A stretch of DNA of 64,000 nucleotides from Euglena gracilis (lineage: Eukaryota > Euglenida > Euglenophyceae > Euglenales): NCBI GenBank assembly GCA_039621445.1, contig CP154955.1:53615962-53679961 (forward strand), in the 5' to 3' direction. Below are positions 31,655 through 41,925 of the stretch, in pieces. The notes beneath the pieces were generated by a model. The model did not search any database and was not told the origin of the DNA. It was given only the letters and a program-made list of their open reading frames with translations. The position numbers and the translations under genes are program-made. Within the stretch, counting starts at the first letter, position 1, and the number at the start of each line of letters is the position of its first letter.

Positions 31655-31830
31655 CCCCCCTATTCTCCCACCAACCTGCCCCCGGGAGGCCCGATCGGAC
31701 AATAAGGGGGGGGGGACAATAAGACCCCCCCCGGTCTAACCAAAGGAATTTCATTGGCCAGGCCAAAAAAAACCCCAGTCGGCCGGGGCCCAGCGACAAT
31801 AAGGGGGGGGACAAAAAGGGGGGGGGGAGG
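31655..31830. repeat. C-tract hairpin element, TTATTGTC core, further copy
   Basis: CCCCCCTATTCTCCCACC, CCCCCGGGAGGCCCGA, GACAATAAGGGGGGG and GTCGGCCGGGGCCCAGC modules in the usual order. Confidence 0.75.
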
Positions 31831-31999
31831 TAACTGATCGAGGGCCCAAAAATAACAAAATCCCTTGTGTCTCCAAGTGATTTTGGGGTGCATTTTAGCA
31901 TCAGTAATCAATATTAGTATTTCTTGTTTTTGTTTTCTTTGTATTTGATGGCCTAAAACATCGAAAAAAAATTCGAAATTTTTTAGATAGGGGGGGCGA

Positions 32000-32525
32000 G
32001 GTCGTGGGGTGGGCCGACCCTAGGGTCGGCTCACGACCCTAGGATGGGCGACCCTTGGAGGCTAGGCGCGCCGCTTGGGGGGGTCCGGCCCGCCCCCCCC
32101 CCCCCCCCCCCCCCGCGCAGCCCTTGCGCGGCCGTCCGCGCAGCCGCTCGCCCCCCCTGGACCCCCCCTCCCCCCACTGTGCCTAGCATAGCCAAGAAAA
32201 AAAAATTTTGGTGAAAAAATCGCGATTTTTGAGGCCCAAAAATGACGAAAAATGACCATTTTCAGACATAAAATGGCAAATTTGGGGGCCACGCACTCTA
32301 CGCGCGGCCAAAAAAGCACTTTTTTGGTCAAAAATGGCCCAAAAATGTCAAAAAATGACCACTTTTTGGCCCGAAAATCACCGATTTCAGGATGCGCGCC
32401 GCCCGCGCGGCGGCCCTCAGACCTCTCCCCCCCCCCCGCGGCCGCTCGCCCCCCTCAGCCCCCCCCCCCCCGCTTTGTGCCTAGCCTCCATTGGGCCGAC
32501 CCTAGGGTCGGCCCACTACCCCCAG
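32000..32525. repeat. palindromic element with GGGCCGACCCTAGGGTCGGC ends
   Basis: Left GGCCGACCCTAGGGTCGGC..TTGGAGGCTAGGC and right GTGCCTAGCCTCCATTGGGC-CGACCCTAGGGTCGGCCC are inverted. Next inward are GC-rich C tracts (32091-32114, 32460-32471) and an AT-rich centre with AAAAATGACCATTTT palindromes. Confidence 0.75.
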
Positions 32526-32770
32526 GGATGGATGGGAAGCCTTGAGGGGGGGGGGGGTCGGAACCCCCCTCCTACCTCGAAACTGGGGGGGGGGCGAAAA
32601 TTTTTCGATTTCATGGACGGGCAAAGGGCCGGAAATCGGGTCAAAATTGGTCAAAAATCCCTGATTTTTCTTTGGAAATCGATCCAAAAATGCTCGTTTT
32701 TTGAAATTTTTTGAACAATTTTTTGGGGGGAAACACCAACACATCAAAAAAAGGGCAATGTGTCCAAAAG

Positions 32771-33191
32771 CATAGCTGGCGTTTTTTTTGTTCTTTTAAA
32801 AAAAACCGTTTTTTTGTTTTTTATTAAAAAAAACAGGCAAAAAAAAAAACGGCAAAAAAAACAAAGGGGAAACTGATGGTCCAAATTTTGCCTTTGATTG
32901 CAAGGGTGAACCAATCTTAGCTCAAATGACTTGAAAACCAATACTTTTGGAGGTCTTCAACAAGAATGGTCAAAATAGGGCATTTTTCTGCCATTTTGGG
33001 ATGTTTCAACTTGAAACATCCCAAATTTGGTGTTTTTCTCTGCCTGAGGATGGGCAAAAAAAAAGCGAAAATTAAAGGCAAAAAATTTTTTTGCCCTGGA
33101 CCCTCAATGGCGTTTTTTTGTTTTCTTTAAAAAAACGTCTCTCTCAAAAAAAAATTTTTTTGACTTCGTTTTAAACAAAGTGCCAGCTATG
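32771..33191 (+). mobile_element. CATAGCTGGC-family MITE, copy 2, 8 bp TSD
   Basis: A 421 bp element with ends CATAGCTGGCG and TGCCAGCTATG, flanked by perfect duplications TCCAAAAG at 32763-32770 and 33192-33199. The interior matches copy 1 phrase by phrase. TSD length suggests a hAT-type transposase; the TIR is one base off the usual YARNG start. Confidence 0.95.
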
Positions 33192-33295
33192 TCCAAAAGT
33201 CAGCAAAAAGGGGTGTTTTTGCTCATTTTTCTGGTGCGCAGCGCCGGAAGAAAATTTTCTGCTATTTTTGGCACCTGTCGAGGGGGGGGTCCGGT

Positions 33296-34692
33296 AGTGC
33301 CAAACGGTAGACTGGGGGGGGGGTAGTGGGTAGTCGGCCGACTACCCAATTGGTCGGCCGACCAGTCGGCCGACTAATTGGTCGGTGGCTAGTCGGCGGG
33401 GGGGTAGTGGGTAGTCGGCCGACTAGTCGGCCGACTACCCACTCTAATGTACAAACGGGTCAAAACCGCCGACTTTTAAGCCCCCCCCCTGGGAAAAAAA
33501 ATTTGTCTAAATCACCTCAACGCCGGTCAAAACCCACCCAAATGGCTCCAGAACCCCCCAATCGGGGGTGAATATGCAAAAAAATTGGGGGAAAATGTCC
33601 ATTTTGGGCCACTTTTGACAAAAGTACACCTCTCCCCATTGAATTTTCAATATAAGTCAAAATTTGCACAAAAAAAGGGTCTTATCCCTCCAAGTCTATT
33701 ACCAACATAGAAGGGATTTTGTTGTTTGAGGGGGGGAGTGCGGGGGGGGGGGGCGGAGCCCCCCCCCGCCTATGCCAAAGTAAGCCACAAAAACGACTTA
33801 GCCCCCGAGTATGTTGCCAACACAGAAGGGATTTTGTTATTTGAGGGGGGGTGCGGGGGGGGGGCGGAGCCACCCCCGCCTATGCCAAAGTGGCCCACAA
33901 AAACGACTTAACCCCCGAATATGTTGCCAACAGAGAAGGGATTTTGTTATTTGAGGGGGGGGGTGCGGGGGCGGAGCCCCCCCCCCGCCTATGCCAAAGT
34001 GAGCCACAAAAACGACTTAGCCCTCGAGTATGTTGCAAACACAGAAGGGATTTTGTTATTTGAGGGGGGGGTGCGGGGGGGGGGGGGCGGAGCCCCCCCC
34101 GCCTATGCCAAAGTGAGCCACAAAAACGACTTAGCCCCCGAGTATGTTGCCAACACAGAAGGGATTTTGTTATTTGAGTCTCGGTTTGGGGTGGAAGGGG
34201 GAGTTTTCTGCCTCTCGTGATGCAAAACGCAGATTGCAGATTGCATTTCTAAAGGATTTTAATGTAATCCCTGTTTCATCATTGGTTTTTTACCCCTCCA
34301 GACCCCCATCAAGGGCCCACCGACCCCCCACTGACCAAAGATTTCCATCTGGGGGTGTTTATTTAGGCGTAAGACATTTATTTGGACCCATCCGGACCAT
34401 TTCCGGGTGATTTGGGCCCGCCACAGACCATTTTTATGACCGCCGACTACCCACCGACTAGTTTCCATTGGATTTTGTTCATGGGGGGGCCCTTAAAAGT
34501 CGGTGGTTTTGACCCGTTAGTACATTAGAGTGGGTAGTCGGCCGACCAGTTGGCCGACTACCCACTACCCCCCCCCCCCCTTGTCTCGCCGACTAGCTAC
34601 CGACTGGGACTAGTCGGTGGACCAATTGGGTAGTCGGCCGACTAGTCGGCCGACTACCCACTACCCCCCCCCCCAGTCTACCGCCTTGCGCC
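33296..34692 (+). mobile_element. Mutator-like element with ~200 bp TIRs and 9 bp TSD
   Basis: A 1397 bp element. The left end AGTGCCAAACGGTAGACTGG and right end CCAGTCTACCGCCTTGCGCC are inverted, and TIRs of about 200 bp carry TAGTCGGCCGACTA palindromes and the GGGTCAAAACCxCCGACTTT phrase. The 9 bp duplication is GGGTCCGGT at 33287-33295 and 34693-34701. Long TIRs with a 9 bp TSD are typical of MULEs. No transposase is present. Confidence 0.85.
33690..34185 (+). repeat. ~110 bp tandem repeat (x5) inside the Mutator-like element
   Basis: Five units of AGTATGTTGCCAACACAGAA-GGGATTTTGTTATTTGAGG, then a G/C hairpin, CGCCTATGCCAAAGTGAGCC and ACAAAAACGACTTAG. Related units occur inverted in the element at 47717-48723 (48195-48360). 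Confidence 0.9.
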
Positions 34693-34917
34693 GGGTCCGG
34701 TTGACACCGGACACCGATTGCCGCACCTGTGACACTTGCATGAATCAGGGCACCAATAAACGTTGGTCAACCACTATTTTGCCTAAATATTTTGCACTTA
34801 TAACTTTGAAGGCATGGGTGAATTTTGATGCAAGGCTGGTGTTTTATTGTTTTTATTGTTTTATTTCTTTTGATTGGACAGCGTCAAATTCATCTTTGGT
34901 GCAGAGGTTGGGCCCAT

Positions 34918-35085
34918 GTGAGCAAATCCCTTGTGTTGTTCAACTGATCGAGGGCCAAAAAAACAAACAAAATACCTTGTGTCTCCAAGTCGTTTTGGGG
35001 GCAAATCCCTTTTGTTGTCCAACTGATCCAGGGACCCAAAATAATAAAATACCTTGTGTTTCCAAGTCGTTCTGGGGAGCAAATC
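34918..35085 (+). repeat. CCAAGTCGTTTTGGGG array, short block
   Basis: Two to three units of the array at 30026-30730 (CCAACTGATCxAGGG, CTTGTGTCTCCAAGTCGTTT). Confidence 0.8.
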
Positions 35086-35172
35086 CTTCGGCCGGCTTCA
35101 TGGTTGTATGGTTGTAGAGGACACCGAAGCTTTTGGTCCCCCAGACGCTGGCTTCACGCCTGAACTGGCGTT

Positions 35173-35914
35173 AAGGCTGCCTCGATTAATCGGATTAATC
35201 GATTAATCGTTCAGGGGGGTGATTAATTGTTCAATCGGCCGGGGGGTCAATTAATCGAAATTAATCGGTCTCCAAAGCAAAAAACAACAATTGGACATGG
35301 AAATGGGACCACAGGAGCACAATTTCTCTTCAAAGACACCGGAATGGAACAATGGAGTACATGCACAAAGGCAAAACTCTGGATGAGAAATCATTTGCAA
35401 AACACTGTTTCTAACAAATGTCACTCAACTTTGTTTGTCCTGGAACAGACCCAGAAAGAAACAAATAAAAAAACACCCAAAGGAACACCTTTTGGCCCCT
35501 GGCACACAAGCTGATATTGTGGTCTCAGATGGCTTATCATATTTGTTGTGTTCCCATGGTATTTCAACTTCCCAGAAGTTTCACGTCGAGTTTCCGGACA
35601 CGCTTGACAAATCACATGATGGGGATCATCCTTCACTCGCTTGAAATATTCCCAAGCCCAAGATGTTGTTGTCATTAAAAACAAGAAATCCTGTGGGGTG
35701 GTAAGGAGGCATTTTGTGGCACAATTTACCGGCAAAAAAAAACGTCATTTGTGACACAATTTGCTGACAAAAAGCCCCAGTAATGACTCCCATTTGAACA
35801 AAAGCCCTTTGAAAATCCTTTACGGCCATTAATCGTTCGGAATCGTTCGGACCCCCCCCAATTAATCGGCAATAATCGTTCGGTACCCGTCGATGGGATT
35901 AATCGGGCAGCCTT
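35173..35914 (-). mobile_element. hAT element, internally deleted, with BED-finger remnant
   Basis: A 742 bp element with ends AAGGCTGCCTCGATTAATC and GATTAATCGGGCAGCCTT. Target duplication ACTGGCGTT is at 35164-35172 and 35915-35923 (8 or 9 bp depending on the boundary base). GATTAATCG subterminal copies sit at both ends. It encodes a BED-type zinc finger on the minus strand. The catalytic domain is missing. Confidence 0.9.
35421..35735 (-). pseudogene. hAT transposase N-terminal fragment (BED zinc finger)
   Basis: BED fingers bind the ends of hAT transposons. In this 104-codon frame, the aromatic signature SWAWEYFKR is at 25-33, C43 and C46 are in VICQACPE, and GNTTNMISHL holds H69. The usual last histidine position is Tyr74. 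C78 might substitute, or the finger is dead. The best start is M21 (ATGACAACAACATCTTGG). After about residue 80 the reading loses resemblance, so an exon end or deletion junction is likely. It lies wholly inside the bounded hAT element, which supports the assignment. Confidence 0.75.
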
Positions 35915-35924
35915 ACTGGCGTTT

Positions 35925-36529
35925 GGGGTTCGGTCAGAAATTTCCCGCCCAAACCGGCATCCCAGACGCCGGTTCGGGCATGAAGCCATATCCCCCAGAC
36001 ATGGTTTCATGTGGAGAACACTGGGGTTCAAACAATGTTCCACGGTGTCGAACCGGGGTCCTCACCCATTCATCCTCCTACGGCACCGCCATATTCCACA
36101 TATTTGAAACACCTTAGAACCCCGGTTCGCCCAAAGAAAAGCTTCACCCATCGATCGGCTTTTCGGCCTTTGGCCGGCCAAACTTTTTTGGGGGGGGGGG
36201 GGGTAAGTCGACAGACAAGTAGCCATGTCCAAAAATTCGGCCAACACTAGGAGCAGGGAAAGTATGAACCAGGGAAAATTATCAGATATATCCAATACAT
36301 TGTGGATTGTGGATTGTGGATTGTGGATGGACCCCAAAGTGTCCTCTTGCAACTTGGCCATTCGCCAATTTTCGGCTAAATGTGTGTTTGTGTATTGCTG
36401 CAATCACGTCGTCTTCAGTCTGCCTTTTCGACAGCAACCCCAAAAGTTGACCAATTCTTGGTCAAAATGAAACAGGGGTGTGATCGCCATGTCCCGCCCA
36501 TGTCCTGTACGAGAGAACAGGCGAACAGG
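35925..36529. other. repeat debris, no gene seen
   Basis: Contains GACGCCGGTTCGGGC modules (35950-35980), a G tract at 36191-36203 and a (GGATTGT)n microrepeat at 36304-36326. Confidence 0.45.
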
Positions 36530-36740
36530 CGCCAAAGGTGGCTTTGGTTTTTTTTCTTCTTCAGAAACAAACATTGGGACGATCCAAGAACGCTCCCTCT
36601 CACCCACAAAAAAAACAGTAACTGCATGTTCCATGTTCCCTCGATTATCTAGATTTTGTGCAACGTGCAAATTTTGGCTTTCAATGTAGGAATTTCGTTG
36701 ACCTTCAGGGACGCCAATGAAATAATTACTTTCTGCCACC
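36530..36740 (-). pseudogene. repeated exon-like fragment (GERxWIVxxFV), copy 2
   Basis: The minus strand reads NRGNMEHAVTVFFVGERERS and WIVPMFVSEEE, aligned with 16822-17010. In both places the fragment lies within a few kb of a tRNA pair, but at different distances (about 50 bp and 3.3 kb). Confidence 0.4.
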
Positions 36741-37007
36741 TTTTGTCACATAGATCCCTTGAAACCGTGTTTGGGCGAAGATTTCCGTGTTTGGGCGAAC
36801 TCTCTAAACCAAGAACAGTGTTTTGGGCCAAGGTTTTAGGAGGGTTGGGACCCAGCGCCTTCGGCGCCGCGGTCCCTGGGCTCCCCCAGGCTCCCCCATC
36901 ACAGTTCTTGTCACAGATATTGTACCTCCCCCCCCATGCCTAATGAACACCCTTGCCCAATGAACAGGGGGTGTTCGGACCGTCTAGATTGTCACCATAC
37001 ACCTTAC

Positions 37008-37373
37008 CATGCCCCTCCCCGAGCTATCCCCCCCCCCCCCGAGCTATTCCCATTGGGGGTGCAGGAATAGCTCACTGTCATAGCACTTTTTATAAAGAAC
37101 TTCCCAAGAAAGTGGTCAAAAATCGACGTTTTTGGACCATTTTCAAAAATCAACTTTTGGCAAATGTGCACAAAATTGACCATTTTTTTGCGAACATCCA
37201 AAAAAAGTTGCCAAAAATAACCCCTTTTGGGTTGCCCGAGGGTCGGGTATGGGAATAGCTCGGGGGGGGGGGGACCTAGGTCCCCCCCCCCCGAGCTGTT
37301 CCCCCCCCGTACTGTTCCCATTGGGCCGTAAAGGGTCCCAGGGACGGGAATAGCTCGGGGGGGGGGGGCATGG
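37008..37373. repeat. element with CCATGCCCC / GGGGCATGG ends and GAGCTATTCCC cores
   Basis: Inverted CCCCGAGCTATTCCC modules at both ends, C/G tracts of 10-14, and an AT-rich middle with AAAAATCGACGTTTTTGG. 366 bp. No clear target-site duplication. Confidence 0.7.
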
Positions 37374-37895
37374 TATCTACACAGAAACCGTACCCCCCCC
37401 GCCGCGGTGGCCGTAGGCCACCGGACCCCTCATCGGTGGCCGTGGGCCTGGATAATGTCTATCTGGGCTCCAATTTTTCACGGAAAAAACATACATTTTG
37501 ATGAAAAAAATTCCAAAATTCTCAGGTTTAAGTTGTTTTCAGGAGTGGTGATAAAACTGCAAAGTCAAAAAAACTGCCCCAAATTTTGGCACACTCAAAT
37601 TTTATTGACATTTTTTCTCTTGGCAAATTTTTGGTATTTCAACCATTTTTTTGCTTCAAAAACCTCCGACATTCAAACCTTTGAGAAAATTGTGCAATTT
37701 GGACGGTGAGGAAAAAAATGTGGTCTTGGGCGGGTTTTGGAGGGACCTCCAATTTGCCAACATAGGTCCCAAAATGGGTCCAAAATGCACCCGGTGCCGA
37801 ACCCACACTGGTCAAGTGTGGGGGGGGGGGTGTGGGGGGGGTGTGGGGGGGTGACATTGGCGACCAACTGCAAAAAAGTTTTCCAGGACAAAATA
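37374..37895. other. no gene seen
   Basis: Unassigned sequence, with a GGTGGCCGTAGGCC doublet at 37405-37450 and G tracts at 37821-37850. Confidence 0.4.
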
Positions 37896-37899
37896 TTTT

Positions 37900-38090
37900 A
37901 TGCAAAAAAATGCAAAAAAAATGCAAAAAATGCAAAGAAAATGCAAAAAAATGCAAACATATGGCGACCAACTACAAAAAAATTTTTCCGGGTCAAAATA
38001 TTTTATGCAAAAAAATGCAAAAAAATGCAAAAAAATGCAAATTTCGGAAAAACCCGATTATGCAAAAAAATGCAAATTATGCAAGTTGCA
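37900..38090 (+). repeat. (ATGCAAAAAA)n with an internal duplication
   Basis: Repeated ATGCAAAAAAATGCAAAA. The phrase GGCGACCAACTxCAAAAAA plus TTTTCC(A/G)GG.CAAAATATT occurs at 37858 and 37962, about 104 bp apart. Confidence 0.9.
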
Positions 38091-38099
38091 TTTTTCCCC

Positions 38100-39236
38100 C
38101 CCCCTGGATAAACCCTCCAATATTGGGGGGGGGGCACCACCCATCTGAAGACTTTGAAGAGACCCGAAGAGAAATCCAGCGACACAAGGCTGCCACAGAC
38201 TGCCACATCCGGGGTGTATACGAGGGTGTGTGGCGACGTCAGCAGCTAAAGGAAGGCCCGAAAACCCAACGAGGTACACCTGGTGGGCAAATACACAGAG
38301 AAGCGCTGCTTATTTTTCCAACAAAACCCAGGTCTGCAAGCGAGGTTTGGGACGACGGGACTACTAGTCAATTATTCATTCAGAACCTCCAAATGGGATT
38401 ACTCGTTCAAGCCAAATAAAGACGAGCCATGAACAATTTTTCCGAAAAAAGCACAATTCAAGATATGCAGGGAGTCTGCTTGTGATAGAAAGCCATCCAC
38501 TTCAAAGATACAATGATATATGTAAATTATTTATGAACATTTATTCTCACCAAAGCCAGGTTCTGGCCTCCTAAGGAAATGCACAACTTGAATTAGGATT
38601 CATCATCCGTATAATCACTGGCCCAACCGCTCTCAACGGTCCCAACCACCACCAGTGGCCTGGGGGACCGTGTTCCCCACCCAGTGCGTCCTACTGGCTT
38701 CCTGCCCTGATTAGCAATTTCAGTATTCACACAGAAAATCACAACACACCCACCCATCCACCCATCCACCCATCCACCCACCCACACACACACAGCAGCA
38801 GCAATAAAAATCAACAAAAACAGGGGGAAACGGGGAAAGCACCAAAAACATGTTTGCCCCCTCCCCCTGTTGCATGGAAGCCTCACAGAACCTGCAGACC
38901 CTGCTACATTGAACACACCTCTGTTTCCCCATCAGACGCCAAGGAGAGCGAATGATACATCATCCGTGGGCTGATGGCAGGGTTTGCTTGTTTGGTCAAA
39001 CAGGCACACTGATATCACTGTGAGGGAACGGCTTCGGGTGTTTACTGAGAATCCCAAGCAGCGACCCTAACTGTTTACTGAGAATCCCAAGCAGCGACCC
39101 TAACTGAATGACACAAATCTCAAATCCTGGCCGCGGGCAAACTCCCCAATGACAACGACGGCGACATGATGCTTTGCGCCGACCGACATCTTTTGCAAAA
39201 AAAAACTATCAGCAACTGTGGGCAGCAGGGAACAAA
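38100..39236. other. no firm gene
   Basis: A (CCATCCAC)n microsatellite at 38746-38785 and a direct duplication GTTTACTGAGAATCCCAAGC at 39038 and 39074. Short open frames lack motifs. Confidence 0.4.
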
Positions 39237-39240
39237 GCAG

Positions 39241-39338
39241 CAAACAAACAAACAAACAAACAAACAAACAAACAAACAAACAAACAAACAAACAAACAAA
39301 CAAACAAACAAACAAACAAACAAACAAACAAACAAACA
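39241..39338 (+). repeat. (CAAA)n microsatellite, about 24 units
   Basis: Uninterrupted CAAA tetramers over about 98 bp. Confidence 0.98.
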
Positions 39339-39339
39339 G

Positions 39340-40041
39340 GGTTGGTTTCATTTACCGGTGGTGATCGCCCAAAAAAAAACACCACTTGGACTTCACGTCT
39401 GGGCACATTGCTGGTGAGACCTTTCAAAAGAAAAGAGATGAGATGATCAGGAATTTTCTTAAAGACCCTGGGGGGTCAGAAAAAAGGTGCTGGCTGGACC
39501 CCCCCCCCCCAGCAGGTGTGGGGTCCAGCTGACTTGCAGCTGAACTCAGCTGTCACCCCCCCCCAAAACAGGCAAAAAAAACCCCAAATCCAACTTGGTT
39601 GGAAATTTTCAGCCAAAATTTTGAGGTGAAAACCCAAACACCCCCTCAAAAAAATGTACTGGCTACCATTTCGACCACTTGCTCCAGAATTTCTCAGTGC
39701 AGCCCCAACATTACTTCACCTGAACTGGGGAGGGGGTTCTGCAGCCTGGCTGGCAGCTGCTGGCTGGTTAGACCCCGGGGGTGGGTCCCTCCAACTCAAG
39801 AAAACCACTGGAAATGGTGCTGAAGCGAAATGGATGAAACTCGGCTTTTTGCTGTTCTTCCACTGTAGCTTCTTAATCAAGCACCCTTCCGCCATTTCAT
39901 ATGTGTGTGCGTGTGTGCACACTTGTGTTTTTGTGTCTGTTCATGTGTCAGGGCGTCACTTGGTGACCTTGGGGTGGGACCGTTCATTGGGCTTTGGGGG
40001 GGGAAGTAACTTCCTTAGTGTTGTAATCTAGCCAACACAGG
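39340..40041. other. no gene seen
   Basis: C-tract and GCTGGCTGG repeat debris (39480-39560, 39730-39780). Otherwise unassigned. Confidence 0.4.
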
Positions 40042-40112
40042 TCTTCGGTAGTATAGTGGTCAGTATTTCCGCCTGTCACGCGGAAGACCCGGGTTCAATT
40101 CCCGGCCGGAGA
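40042..40112 (+). tRNA. tRNA-Asp (GUC), copy 2
   Basis: Identical 71 nt to the copy at 17060. The downstream terminator is a T5 at 40119-40123 after GAGATCAC, further away than in copy 1. Confidence 0.96.
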
Positions 40113-40154
40113 GATCACTTTTTGGAAGGTGAGGGTAGCAAAGTGCCAGCGAAT

Positions 40155-40226
40155 ACTCGGAGCGGGGGTCGAACCCGCGACCTTCCGCGTGTGAGGCGGA
40201 CGATATAGCCACTAATCCATCCGAGC
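40155..40226 (-). tRNA. tRNA-Val (CAC), copy 2, with MITE at its 5' edge
   Basis: Identical 72 nt to 17176-17247. On the minus strand there is no T4 run directly 3' of the gene (TATTCGC instead of TATTTTGC), unlike copy 1. The duplication CGAGCTGG created by the MITE at 40230 includes the first five bases of the gene, so transcription from its natural upstream context has been lost. The body is intact. Confidence 0.93.
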
Positions 40227-40229
40227 TGG

Positions 40230-40662
40230 CATGAGTGGCACTTTGTTTAAAATGAAGTCAAAAAAAACACGGTTTTTTTTAAATAAAATGTTTTTTTTTA
40301 AAAAAAAACAAAAAAACGCCATTGAGGGTCCAGGGCAAAAAAAATTTTTGCCTTTAATTTTCGCTTTTTTTTTGCCCATCCTCAGGCAGAGAAAGACACC
40401 AAATTTGGGATGTTTCAAGTTGAAATATCCCAAAATGGCAGAAAAATGCCCAATTTTGACCATTCTTGTTGAAGACCTCCAAAAGTATTGGTTTTCAAGT
40501 CATTTGAGCTAAGATTGGTTCACCCTTGCGATCAAAGGCAAAATTTGGACCATCATTTTCCCCTTTGTTTTTTTTGCCGTTTTTTTTTTGCCTGTTTTTT
40601 TTAATAAAAAACAAAACAAAAAAACGGTTTTTTAAAAAAAAACAAAAAAAACGCCAGCTATG
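40230..40662 (-). mobile_element. CATAGCTGGC-family MITE, copy 3, inserted at tRNA-Val
   Basis: A 433 bp copy in reverse orientation to copies 1 and 2. Target duplication CGAGCTGG is at 40222-40229 and 40663-40670. The distal TIR ACGCCAGCTATG is intact; the proximal one (CATGAGTGGCAC) has drifted. The interior again has CAAGTCATTTGAGCTAAGAT and GATGTTTCAAGTTGAAATAT. Confidence 0.93.
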
Positions 40663-40720
40663 CGAGCTGGTGGTGATACAAGCAGCAGGCATTCCAGCAC
40701 ATTGTCCGCAAGTTATTGTT

Positions 40721-41400
40721 GGCCTGCACAATTGTCAATATGAAGGAAGAAATTTGCTTTTTGTCGCTCTTTGGCCAACCAACTCTGATTTGAAAAAAAA
40801 CCGGGGGCGACGCAGGCAGTGAAAAAAACGGGATCAGAACGCGGAACAGTTGAAACCGTGTTTGTTGTCCACAATGTACAAGCGTCATGCGGAAACCGTG
40901 TTCTGGTTCATGTGCTCCGCACAAAAAATAGCTTTTTTGGTGAACAAAGGTTGATATTTGGGTAAACACATTTTTTGACTGTCAACCATGTTCAGAACAT
41001 GGGTTGACTACGAAAAACCGTGTTCAACACAATGCGGAAAGAAAGGGAGAGAGAAAGAGAGAGCAACAGCTGACGCGTGAAGTCCAAACCAAGATGCTCG
41101 TGTTTGAATTTGAATTCTGCCTCCACTCTCCTGCACAACAACTTTCCCACGCAAACTCTCACCCCCCCCCTCAAAGTGGTCACCCTCCCCAACTACTTAG
41201 GAGGGGGGGACACTTTGGGGGGGGGGGGCAAGTTTTTGGCTACTTTGGGAGGGAGGGGGCACTTTGAGGGGGGGTGAGGGTAATTACAGTGCAACCACAG
41301 TGACCGTGATGGTAAGTGCGGTGCAGGTTCCTCCAGGGTGGTGAAAAGAGCGACAAAAGGCAAATTTCTTCCTTCATATTGACAGTTGTGCAGGTCCCAG
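40721..41400. repeat. foldback repeat with GTCAATATGAAGGAAGAAAT arms
   Basis: Left arm 40721-40776 (CTGCACAATTGTCAATATGA, AGGAAGAAATTTGCTTTTTG) and right arm 41341-41397 are inverted and about 85 percent alike. Between them and to 41650 are repeated AACCGTGTTC / GAACACGGTT words and a GGGGGG-CACTTTG-GGGGGG palindrome (41165-41275). Confidence 0.65.
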
Positions 41401-41734
41401 GACATATGTTGAAACCACGTTCAATCCACAATGTACAGCGTCGTGTAAAATTGTGTTCTGTTCACCAGCGACAGAAAATATGCACTAAACACGGTTTTTG
41501 GACCATCAACCCGTGAACATGGTGAACATGAACCCGTTCTGCACATGGTTTTTCCATGTTCTGAACACAATTCTTTGCCAGGAAAACCGTGTTCAGAACA
41601 CGGTTCTTGACACTTCACATGTGAGCCGAAAGCCGTGTTCACAAATGTTTTTTGGTGAGAGATGCCATTGATGAGAATGCTATTGGTGCCAAACAAAAGG
41701 GAGAGGAACTATCACATCAGAACGGCATTGTCCG

Positions 41735-41925
41735 GTGACATTTGGAGTTGCCAACTCCGTCTTGGGAAATGTTTCGGGATGGGAAGGGTATGCAAACACA
41801 TTTGCAAACGCTTCATGACCTTGCTGCCAGGAACATACGGAAGATGCAGCCACACCGCCTCACAAACATCATGGGCACTTCCAAGGACGTTTGGGAGCAC
41901 GGCAGATCAACACAGACGAAATGGT
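41735..41925 (+). CDS. exon-like stretch ending in a GTAAGT donor
   Basis: Reads LPTPSWEMFRDGKGMQTHLQ, then TLHDLAARNIRKMQPHRLTN and DVWEHGRSTQTK, with a consensus donor ATG|GTAAGTG. The upstream boundary is not determined. The minus strand of the same area gives a Cys-rich frame (CGSC..CVVCNDTYHFVC) that superficially resembles a PHD-type finger, so strand assignment is uncertain. Confidence 0.38.

Noticed and set aside
36011-36120. A tRNA-like segment (GTGTCGAACCGGGGTCC)
   Set aside because: A T-arm-like word is present, but no acceptor or anticodon stem can be formed around it.
39100-39351. Open frames of repeated LFVCLFVC or KQTNKQTN across the CAAA microsatellite
   Set aside because: A tetranucleotide repeat has no stop in any frame. 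The readings are artefacts.
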